This document shows positions 27,012 through 33,870 of a stretch of DNA of 54,822 nt, piece by piece (position 1 is the first letter of the stretch; each line of letters opens with the position of its first letter). The stretch is from DASZHJ01 sp035581425. GTDB taxonomy: Bacteria; Pseudomonadota; Alphaproteobacteria; ATCC43930; CGMCC-115725. A program made the translations under genes and the position numbers. The stretch is from contig DATJVP010000104.1 in assembly GCA_035581425.1 (NCBI GenBank), forward strand, positions 1 to 54,822, in the 5' to 3' direction. The notes under the pieces were generated by a model. That model did not search any database and was not told where the DNA came from. It saw only the letters and a program-made list of their open reading frames with translations.

Positions 27012-28232
27012 CTTGCGCACGAGCCACGAAAGCGGGCGCAGCGGGAAATAGAGGAAGGCGAGGGGCTCGGGTAGGGGAATGCGTGCCCAGTCTTCGGGCG
27101 CCGCAACCTGGCCCTTGAATTCGGCCCACCGATAGCGCCATCCCGGCTTCAGGCGATAGGCCTGCCAGCTCACCCACGCATTGAACCAGCGCGTCGATCC
27201 CGGTTCCTCCGGCGAGCCGTGCCAGTAGATCGACCTTAAGGCGGCCAAGGCCATGCGCTGTACGATCCGATCCGATTCAGCCGCGGCGAGAATCGACGCC
27301 GGGACAGGGGCCGCCAGCAGGCCTCGCGCCAGGATCAACGCTTGGCGAAACGGCCGCTCGACGCGGCGCTCCGCGGCGAGCGCGGCAATCTTCTCGAGCT
27401 CATGGCCATCCATCCGTCGCAGGAGCGCCGCGATGTCCGCGAGCCACTTCAGCCGAAACCAGACATGAGTGCTGCCGTGGACGCAGAGGTAAAGAAAGAG
27501 CTCGTTCCGCGGCAGCGTCGCGAATTCAATCCCCCCGACGCGCACCGGGTCGGGCCTGCTCCACAGCGACGCATCGTCGAAGGTCAACAGCCGGGGGTTC
27601 GAGGTGAGGCGCCAGTGCAGCTCCACCCGCAGGTCGTTCTGCCGCGATCGATAGCCGTATTGGCAGCGCACGCGCCGATAGCGCTCGAATTGCCGGGGGG
27701 TGAGCTCGAAGCTCGGATCGACGCGCCGGTAGCCGGCATTCGCCATCAGCCGGTCCGCTTCCGACACCCGCTCGGGGTCGATCAAGAGATCGACGTCGCG
27801 GCTCGTACGCGCGGTGGGATCGCCAAAGGCCGCGGCAGCCAATACCGGGCCCTTGATTGCGAGCGACCGAATGCCCGCGCGCGCGAGGGCATCGATGAGC
27901 CCGCGGGCCTCGGCTATCTGCAGCAGGACAACGCGCGCATTGAAGCTGGCGGCCTCTTGCAGGCGACGCTGCACGGCCGGTGGGACGGATGATTCGCCCG
28001 CCTGTCGCATAGCCCGATGGACGAGGGGACCCACACCGTGTCGCTCTCCCCACGCGACGAATCGCTCCCAATCGATCGCCTCCGCGGGTTGTGGCGTGCT
28101 GCATGCCGCCGGCGTGGACGACTCCCGCCGCAGGCAAGCCAACAGAAGCATCAGCTCCCGATCGCGGAATGCGAGTCCGCCGCTGGAGATGGGACTCTCC
28201 TCCTTAGTTCCTCGTGCGATGCGCAAAGGCAT
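26997..28232 (-). CDS. Nucleotidyltransferase-family protein (NTP_transf_5 type)
   Basis: A 411-residue protein of the uncharacterised nucleotidyltransferase family often found in lasso and other RiPP loci. The core is SLAIKGPVLAAAAFGDPTAR followed by SRDVDLLIDP, the nucleotidyltransferase active-site pattern with paired acidic residues. RVELHWRL follows. Homologues next to lasso genes have been linked to adding nucleotide groups to the peptide. Here it is divergent from the B1 gene and converges with the exporter. AAAGGA lies upstream of the ATG with 13-nt spacing. The target is unknown; the kinase product at the core C-terminus is an attractive candidate. Confidence 0.82.
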   Translation of the reverse strand: MPLRIARGTKEESPISSGGLAFRDRELMLLLACLRRESSTPAACSTPQPAEAIDWERFVAWGERHGVGPLVHRAMRQAGESSVPPAVQRRLQEAASFNARVVLLQIAEARGLIDALARAGIRSLAIKGPVLAAAAFGDPTARTSRDVDLLIDPERVSEADRLMANAGYRRVDPSFELTPRQFERYRRVRCQYGYRSRQNDLRVELHWRLTSNPRLLTFDDASLWSRPDPVRVGGIEFATLPRNELFLYLCVHGSTHVWFRLKWLADIAALLRRMDGHELEKIAALAAERRVERPFRQALILARGLLAAPVPASILAAAESDRIVQRMALAALRSIYWHGSPEEPGSTRWFNAWVSWQAYRLKPGWRYRWAEFKGQVAAPEDWARIPLPEPLAFLYFPLRPLSWLVRKLNSR

Positions 28233-28290
28233 GACTCGCGCAGGTATCCTTTCACTGTCGGTTAACGGGCCTCTGGGCTAAAATGACCTC

Positions 28291-28578
28291 ATGGCCGCGA
28301 CCCTTTCCCCGACTTCGAGGGTTCGACGCAGCGAGGATCAGATCGCCGCGCCGGTCGATGACGAGATCATTATCCTCAGCGTCGAGCGCGGAAGCTATTT
28401 CGGCCTCGACGACATCGGCAGCGACATCTGGGAGCGCCTTGCCAGCCCCATCCGGGTCGACGCGCTCTGCGATGCCTTGGCGGCGGAGTATGACGCCGAC
28501 CGCGCCACCATCGAGCGGGACGTGCTGGCGCTTCTCGACAAGCTCGCGGCGGCGGGGCTCGTATCGACCGCGCCCTAG
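28291..28578 (+). CDS. PqqD-like RiPP recognition element, lasso B1
   Basis: A 95-residue stand-alone PqqD-fold protein. EIIILSVERGSYFGLDDIGS and DIWERLASPIRVDALCDAL match the family's strand-helix pattern, followed by a winged-helix-like C-terminal half ending in LLDKLAAAGLV. In split-B lasso systems this protein binds the leader peptide and delivers the precursor to the B2 protease. It lies 1.3 kb from B2, separated by a methyltransferase gene on the other strand. Length is normal for the family. Confidence 0.88.
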   Translation: MAATLSPTSRVRRSEDQIAAPVDDEIIILSVERGSYFGLDDIGSDIWERLASPIRVDALCDALAAEYDADRATIERDVLALLDKLAAAGLVSTAP

Positions 28579-28582
28579 CCGC

Positions 28583-29686
28583 TTACTCGCAGCCGCCGCC
28601 CTTCCGCCGGCCCTTCGCGCGTCCATCGAGCCAAACGATCGGTCGTCTCCCGTCATGCGCCGCCCCGACGTTCAGCGTGTCGCCCTTGCGCAGATCGAGC
28701 GGCGCTCGCAGCGGGTAGAATCGGCATCCCATGAAATAGGGCGTGCCTTCCCCCGGTCGGGTTTCAAGCGCGGTATCGCCGTCGAGCTGGAGGTTGATCC
28801 ACTGCACGATGCCATTGACCACGCCGTCGGAGCTCGCCTCGAGAGGGATGCGGGCGCGCTCGGCCTCGGGCGCCGCAATCAGCGCGCCGAAGTCGAAGCG
28901 GAAAGCGATGGCCGCGGCTGAGCGCAGGGCAAGCTCGGGGTCGTCGATCCCGAGAGTGATGTCCGATGGAAGGACGCGCTGAAACGGCGTGAAATCGAAG
29001 CCGTCGACGCGGTCGATCTGCGCGATCCCGCGGTAGCCGCGCCAGTGCGCCAGGGCGAGGCTAATCGTCGCGGCCGACGGCACCGCTCCCGCCTCCGGCA
29101 GGAGCAAGCGTCGGCGCGCGTCGGCGATCGCCGCCAGAGGCTCGAAATTCAAGAGATCGGTCCCGAAGATGTCGCCGAACAAGAGCTCCGCCGGCCGTTC
29201 CAGATCGGCGCCGACGACGAGATCCTCCGAGCGCTTGGCAATGACGACGACGCGATCGGCATATCCGTTGAGGGCGACGATCTCCCGTGCGAGCGCGGCC
29301 AATACGGGATCGCGCTCGCAGGTCGTCACCCGCCCGGCGCCTGCTCGCGCCGCCATCATCGCGAGCAACCCTCCGCCGGTTCCGATTTCGAGCACGTGCG
29401 AGCCCGGCCGGACGGCGCGCGTCAGCGCGCGATGCCAGGCCGCGGTCCGAACAGGATCGTTCATCATGCGCACGTGGTAGGGTGCGACGAGGGCGCTCGC
29501 GAGGCGTTGCGCCCGGATTTCGATCTCAGGGTCGCCCTTGCTCTCGGCGATGGCCTCCCTGCAGAGGTGGTAGGCCGCCATCATCCCTTGCTTCTGCGCC
29601 ACCACCGCCGCGAGTTCCAGCAGGCGACGGGGGTAATCCGGACGCGTCCGTTGCGCCGACCGGAACTTCTCGACGAGCGCCTCCAT
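28583..29686 (-). CDS. PRMT-like class I methyltransferase
   Basis: A 367-residue SAM-dependent methyltransferase. After a helical N-terminal segment (about 1-65), HVRMMNDPVRTAAWHRAL and VLEIGTGGGLLAMMAARAGA match protein arginine methyltransferases, with ERDP as motif II. The double-E loop is modified: LFGDIFGTDLLNFE has Asp where PRMTs usually have the first Glu. A C-terminal beta-rich part (about 230-355) also fits PRMT. ATG 29686 is chosen because GGAGGAG precedes it; the frame is open to 29761. It lies between B1 and B2 on the opposite strand. The predicted core contains Asn-Arg-Gly, a possible Arg target, which is inference. Confidence 0.78.
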   Translation of the reverse strand: MEALVEKFRSAQRTRPDYPRRLLELAAVVAQKQGMMAAYHLCREAIAESKGDPEIEIRAQRLASALVAPYHVRMMNDPVRTAAWHRALTRAVRPGSHVLEIGTGGGLLAMMAARAGAGRVTTCERDPVLAALAREIVALNGYADRVVVIAKRSEDLVVGADLERPAELLFGDIFGTDLLNFEPLAAIADARRRLLLPEAGAVPSAATISLALAHWRGYRGIAQIDRVDGFDFTPFQRVLPSDITLGIDDPELALRSAAAIAFRFDFGALIAAPEAERARIPLEASSDGVVNGIVQWINLQLDGDTALETRPGEGTPYFMGCRFYPLRAPLDLRKGDTLNVGAAHDGRRPIVWLDGRAKGRRKGGGCE

Positions 29687-29874
29687 ACTCTCCTCCGGCA
29701 CGCGCGCCTCCAAGTTCGTTTGCCGTGGGATCGAGTCGCAAGCCTCTCGACTATAGAGCAATCGAGCGCGCCCGCGGGAATAGGACGTGGCTTGCTCGAC
29801 CGCATCGCCGCAGCCTGATAACGTCGCCGCAAGACCCGAATGCCCTAGAATTTGTTAACCAAGGGAAGGGTTGA

Positions 29875-30330
29875 ATGCCGCTTGCGATGAAACTGCTGCG
29901 GAAATTCTCGGCCCTCCCGCGGACGGAGCGTCGGGCCCTCGTGGAGGCCGTGCTCTTGCTCGGCCTCGCGCGCGTCGCGCTGCTGCTGCCGTTCCGAATT
30001 GTCGCACCCTCGATCGGACGAGCCACGGCGCTACACGAGGCGCCGAGAACCGCACTCGACCCAGCCGAGCGCGAGGCCGCGCTTGCCGTCGGCCGCGCGC
30101 TGCGACGGGCCGCCAACCGTGTCCCCTGGACTTCGAGCTGTCTCGTTCGCGCAGTCGCGGGCCGCATGATGCTGCGCCGCCTCGGCCTGCCTTCGCTCCT
30201 GGAGCTCGGCGCGCGGCCGGAAGGCGCCGCGCGGCTTGCCGCTCACGCTTGGCTGCGTTGCGGAGACATCGACGTCATCGGAGCGGAGACCGCGGCCGAG
30301 TACACGTCGATCGCGGCGTTCAGGGCGTGA
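29875..30330 (+). CDS. Lasso-peptide B2 leader protease (transglutaminase-like)
   Basis: A 151-residue protein matching the lasso B2 family. It is a papain/transglutaminase-type Cys protease that removes the leader so that the cyclase can act. Cys89 (in SSCLVRA), His124 (in AHAWLRC) and Asp131 or Asp133 are the likely triad. The N-terminal helical part (RTERRALVEAVLLLGLARVALLLP) is typical of the family, as is the length. The start ATG is preceded by GGGAAGGG. The kinase gene follows 27 nt later on the same strand, so the two are probably one transcript. Confidence 0.9.
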   Translation: MPLAMKLLRKFSALPRTERRALVEAVLLLGLARVALLLPFRIVAPSIGRATALHEAPRTALDPAEREAALAVGRALRRAANRVPWTSSCLVRAVAGRMMLRRLGLPSLLELGARPEGAARLAAHAWLRCGDIDVIGAETAAEYTSIAAFRA

Positions 30331-30357
30331 CTGCAGTCGCGCCCGCGCCGTACTGGA

Positions 30358-31254
30358 ATGAGTGATCGCACGCTTTGCACCTGGCGTGTGCGCACCGCGC
30401 TGCCTTTGCCGGAAGCATTACCTTGGCAGGGCCCCGATCGCGCCGTCGACATCGAGATCAGGCGAGGCTCCCTCGGCGCGGCCGGCGCAACGCCGAGCCG
30501 CCGCGTCGAGATGCTGCCCGAGGGCCAGATTCTCTACGATGCTGGTCCTCACGCGCGCTTTCTCGTGACGGCCGAGAGCGTCGTCGTGGATTCGCAGCTT
30601 CCCGCGGAAGCGCCGGAATGGCGCATCTTTCTGTTGGGTCCGATCCTGGGTCTCCTTTGCTATCTGCGCGGCGCATTGCCGCTGCACGCGAGCGCCATTC
30701 GGATCGGCTCCGATGCGGTCGCCATCGCGGGCGCCGCGGGCGCTGGGAAATCGACGCTCGCGGCCGCGCTGCTCCGCCGTGGTCACCGTCTCGTCACCGA
30801 CGACATCTGTCCTGTTCTAGGCGCAGAGAAACTGCCCCTGGTCCTGCCGACCTTTCCGACGCTGAAGCTCGGCGCGGCGAGTCTCGATGCACTCGCAATA
30901 GACTCCGCGGGCCTGCCCCGGATCGGTTTCGGCGAGGGAAAATTCCTCCTCGCAAGGCCGGGCGATTTCCATCCGGCACCGGTCCCGCTGCGACGGGTCT
31001 ATCTCCTCGAGGAGGCGTTTGGCATCGGCGGAGAAAGAATCCGCGATGTCCGCGGGACCGAGATCTTCGAGCGTCTCGGCTCCGAAATCTACAGATCGGA
31101 GATCGGTCGAATTCTCTACAGCAAGCCGGCTCTATTCAAAAAGCTCGCGGAGGTCGTATCGGGTCTCGAGGTCCGCCGTTTGCGTCGCAGCGCCGGATTG
31201 GCGCAGCTCGATGAAATGGCAGCACTTCTCGAATCCGATGTTGCCGGCGGTTAG
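30358..31254 (+). CDS. HPr-kinase-like kinase, candidate lasso precursor kinase
   Basis: A 298-residue P-loop protein related to HPr kinase/phosphorylase and to the kinases of paeninodin-type lasso clusters. PLHASAIRIG (108-117) and Walker A GAAGAGKS (125-132) are followed by RLVTDDICPVL, with the Asp pair at 148-149 expected for catalysis and metal binding. In paeninodin the homologue phosphorylates the C-terminal Ser of the precursor. The precursor predicted at 31462-31277 also ends in Ser. It lies 22 bp from that precursor's stop, convergent. Role in the lasso pathway is inference from family and context. Confidence 0.87.
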   Translation: MSDRTLCTWRVRTALPLPEALPWQGPDRAVDIEIRRGSLGAAGATPSRRVEMLPEGQILYDAGPHARFLVTAESVVVDSQLPAEAPEWRIFLLGPILGLLCYLRGALPLHASAIRIGSDAVAIAGAAGAGKSTLAAALLRRGHRLVTDDICPVLGAEKLPLVLPTFPTLKLGAASLDALAIDSAGLPRIGFGEGKFLLARPGDFHPAPVPLRRVYLLEEAFGIGGERIRDVRGTEIFERLGSEIYRSEIGRILYSKPALFKKLAEVVSGLEVRRLRRSAGLAQLDEMAALLESDVAGG

Positions 31255-31276
31255 CGGTTTGCCGCGCGTCCGGCAG

Positions 31277-31462
31277 TCAGGAGTGGTCCTTGTCGTTGCC
31301 GGCCTTACCATCGTGAGGCGCGTGCCCGCGGTTATCGGCCGTGAGAGCGATGTCGAGCTCCTTGAGGACCGGGCGATGCCACCGCTTCCGGGCGGTTGGG
31401 CGGGGCAGATCGTCGGGCGGCGCTTTACCCGAAGCGTCTTCTGGCAGTTCAGCCGAGCCCAT
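31277..31462 (-). CDS. Predicted lasso-peptide precursor (paeninodin-like)
   Basis: A 61-residue peptide with a lasso precursor layout. In the leader, W28, P31 and L33 form the WxxPxL site that B1 is expected to bind. LDIALT (36-41) has the same spacing as the LDxxxT of paeninodin, placing Thr41 at position -2. Cleavage after Ala42 would give a 19-residue core, DNRGHAPHDGKAGNDKDHS. Asp51 is core position 9, so a nine-residue macrolactam is possible. The final Ser61 matches the residue phosphorylated in paeninodin. Start: ATG 31462 with AAGGAG 10 nt upstream. Oddities: position 1 is Asp, whereas Gly, Ala, Ser or Cys are usual, and the N-terminal half of the leader is long and Pro/acid-rich. 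Neither cleavage nor ring closure is proven. Confidence 0.78.
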   Translation of the reverse strand: MGSAELPEDASGKAPPDDLPRPTARKRWHRPVLKELDIALTADNRGHAPHDGKAGNDKDHS

Positions 31463-31795
31463 CGCCGCGCGACTCCTTCACCAACTCCATAGTCAAAACA
31501 TACCACAAACCCAGTAAAAATGGGATAACCGCCCCGGATGCCTCGCAAGGATCGTCTAAAAGCGGAGAGAAGGCGAAGCGGGTCCGGCGCGGCGTGCATG
31601 CACGGAATCGTTGAGGAAATCCGCTGGCCTAGCGAAAGAACCACCGCGCGGCGGGCTGTGCGTGCGCGCCGTTAACGATCTCTCCTGTCGGATTTCATTA
31701 CAGGCCTTCAAATATGACTCCGTAAGTCCCGTATAATGAAGAATCTTCAAAAATGGCATGCGGATTGCGATATGTAAGGAGTGTGGAAATACGGG
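31463..31795. other. Divergent spacer between lasso precursor and PEP-CTERM gene
   Basis: This 333-bp spacer is AT-richer at 31490-31530 and 31680-31780 and should hold promoters for both flanking genes. A TATAAT at 31732-31737 is the clearest signal. No convincing promoter for the precursor was identified, although an AT-rich tract lies directly upstream of its ribosome-binding site. No other gene is supported. Confidence 0.5.
31707..31737 (+). promoter_or_regulatory. Candidate sigma-70 promoter for the PEP-CTERM gene
   Basis: A perfect TATAAT lies at 31732-31737, about 59 bp before the ATG. TTCAAA at 31707-31712 is a weak -35 match with a 19-bp spacer, longer than the ideal 17. Confidence 0.4.
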
Positions 31796-32593
31796 ATGCC
31801 GGGTTTGAGCACCTTTAACGGGAATGCTTTCGCGCTCAGGGCGATTTTCGTGCTCGCACTGGCGGCGATGTCGTTTTGCGTGGGTCCCGCGTATGCGACG
31901 ATCGTCGATGTCAACACGAGTCAGCGCGGCTGGTTTCGCAGCGACGACAACTTCGACGTCCAGGAAGCCCCCCCAAACAACAACTACATCGCCGGTGAGA
32001 TCGCCGGAGATCCAGCCACAGTCGGCTACCACGATTTCTTCGTGTTCAATCTCGCGGGCTTGAGCGGCTCCATCACCGGCGCGACCCTGCACCTCTTCAA
32101 TCCCGGGGTTGATATCGGACCCGGGTATTGGAGCCCGAACCCGACCGAGACGCTGAAGATATTCGTATACAGCATCGACCCCGCGGTTATCGCGAACCTG
32201 GACCCGACCCAATATACGCCGGGCGCTTACGATGGTCTCGTAGCCGGTGCGATCGCGGGTTACATCACCGTATCGGCCGTCGATAATGGGCAATTCGTCG
32301 ACGTGATCTTGAACAGCGATGCGATCGCTACGCTGAATGCCGCAGCCGCGACCACCGGCATCATCGCATTTGGCGGCGGCTTGGACGGGCTGCTGGGCCC
32401 GCCGGATGGCAGCCCCGACGATCGCGCCATCTTCGAGTATTCCGGCAACGATGACTCCAATCCCGCGGACGGCAATACTCAGCTCATCGTGGAAGTGCCG
32501 GAACCCTCATCGCTTGCGGTAATCGCCGTGGCGCTCGCGGGCCTTGGACTGGTGCGCCGGCGCTCCGCCCACCGCAAGTCTCGCATCGGCTAG
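31796..32593 (+). CDS. PEP-CTERM surface protein
   Basis: A 265-residue exported protein with a signal peptide (about 1-35, ending GPAYA) and a C-terminal sorting signal: VPEPSS, a hydrophobic helix (LAVIAVALAGLGLV) and Arg-rich RRRSAHRKSR. Such proteins are processed and anchored by exosortase, which is not encoded in this window. The middle is beta-rich with DVNTSQRGWF and GSITGATLHLFNP, resembling a carbohydrate-binding-like fold. AAGGAG at 31776-31781 is 14 nt before the chosen ATG. It lies inside the lasso locus but there is no sign that it belongs to the pathway. Confidence 0.85.
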   Translation: MPGLSTFNGNAFALRAIFVLALAAMSFCVGPAYATIVDVNTSQRGWFRSDDNFDVQEAPPNNNYIAGEIAGDPATVGYHDFFVFNLAGLSGSITGATLHLFNPGVDIGPGYWSPNPTETLKIFVYSIDPAVIANLDPTQYTPGAYDGLVAGAIAGYITVSAVDNGQFVDVILNSDAIATLNAAAATTGIIAFGGGLDGLLGPPDGSPDDRAIFEYSGNDDSNPADGNTQLIVEVPEPSSLAVIAVALAGLGLVRRRSAHRKSRIG

Positions 32594-32630
32594 GTCCGCG
32601 CGCTCGGGCCCTCGATCCGATCCAGCGATA

Positions 32631-33809
32631 TCAGCGTGACGTTGCGGGCGTCAGGCCTGCGAGCCCCTGTCTTGCGAGCTCATGAACGGCAACGCGGACC
32701 GCCTCCGCATTTAGTTCCGCGCTCAATTCCGTCTTGATCTCCCGGAAGGTCAAGCGGTTCCGCAACAGCAGGAGCCGCAGAACGCGCAGAGCCGCCGGGG
32801 AGAGCCGGTAGCGCTCGCCGCCGACGATGATCGCGGTCTCGCTTTCGACATCCGCAGGGAACGCGATAGTGCGGCGCGGAGCAGGCTCCACGACATCGTC
32901 GTCGGCCGGCATATCCTCGATGCCGATGTTGAGGCGCACGCGCGGGCGCCGCTCGGCGTCCTCTGCGCTCAGGAACTCCTCGACGCTCGCGGCATCGACG
33001 ATCGCATGCAGCCGCTCCTTCAGCCTGGCCTCGTGAAGGCGCAGGGCCTCGGCGCCGGCCGCTCGCGTTAGGTCCTTCCGGATCTCCGGGTCGAGCGCCG
33101 CGCGCTTCCGTAGCCATTCGAAAAGATGGACCCCGTGCCGGATGTGAATGCCGATCGTGAGATGCACCGAGTTCGGGCCCTCGACGGCGGCCTCGTGGAC
33201 TTCCCCACGCGGCAGGTAGAGCAGGTCGCCGGGCTCGAGCACCTCCTCCCAGGCGATCTCAGTGGGCGCTTCCTTGCCTGGCTCGGGCTCGAGCTGCTCG
33301 ACGGGCGAGGGAAAGGGCGTGCCATGGCTCCGCCAGCGCTTGCGACCATGGACTTGCAGCACCAGCACGTCGTGATAGTCGAAATGCGCCTTGAAGGCGC
33401 TGCCGCGGCCGAAGCTCAGATAAGCATTGACGCCGACACGATGTCCGAGGCGGCGCTCGATGTTGTCGCTCAATCCGCCGATTGCGGGAACGAGGTCGCT
33501 GACGTCGTTGATGATGACGCTGGCGCCCTGCGCCAGGAGCTGCTGCAGCGCGCCCGCGCGCAGGTGCTTGTGCTCGTCGCGCCGGCGATACATCAGCGTC
33601 GCGACGTCGATGTTCGCGCGGATGACGCGCAGCCGGTCCGGCGGGAGCACGTCGCCTTCGATGAGGTGGTTGACCGTTGCCCAAGGCAGCAGGCCTGCCG
33701 CGCGGCCGCGCTCGGTCGTCCTGACGTAGAGCCTTCGCTTCGCGATGAAGTGCTGGAGAAAAGTGGCTTCGTCGACCGGGTGCAGCAGCGAGGGAAGATC
33801 GAAAATCAT
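32631..33809 (-). CDS. JmjC/cupin-fold oxygenase-like protein
   Basis: A 392-residue protein of the cupin-4/JmjC group, related to Fe(II)/2-oxoglutarate ribosomal oxygenases. H142 and D144 (in AHFDYHD) and H205 (in LPRGEVHEA) fit the 2-His-1-carboxylate iron site. The C-terminal part (about 330-392, with LSPAALRVLRLLLLRNRLTF) looks like a winged helix, as in RoxA-type enzymes. It lies 61 bp downstream of the cyclase gene on the same strand, so it could be a lasso tailoring hydroxylase. A housekeeping protein hydroxylase is the alternative. Confidence 0.8.
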   Translation of the reverse strand: MIFDLPSLLHPVDEATFLQHFIAKRRLYVRTTERGRAAGLLPWATVNHLIEGDVLPPDRLRVIRANIDVATLMYRRRDEHKHLRAGALQQLLAQGASVIINDVSDLVPAIGGLSDNIERRLGHRVGVNAYLSFGRGSAFKAHFDYHDVLVLQVHGRKRWRSHGTPFPSPVEQLEPEPGKEAPTEIAWEEVLEPGDLLYLPRGEVHEAAVEGPNSVHLTIGIHIRHGVHLFEWLRKRAALDPEIRKDLTRAAGAEALRLHEARLKERLHAIVDAASVEEFLSAEDAERRPRVRLNIGIEDMPADDDVVEPAPRRTIAFPADVESETAIIVGGERYRLSPAALRVLRLLLLRNRLTFREIKTELSAELNAEAVRVAVHELARQGLAGLTPATSR

Positions 33810-33870
33810 TCCTGGTCTCCCGTGGCCTCCCTGAATTTATCACGGAGGCGTCCCTGCCGCCGCAGACGCC

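Noticed and set aside
28281..28921. Plus-strand 28283 frame overlapping the B1 gene
   Set aside because: It is a different frame across B1 and the opposite-strand methyltransferase with Ser/Arg-rich noise; the PqqD pattern lies only in the 28291 frame.
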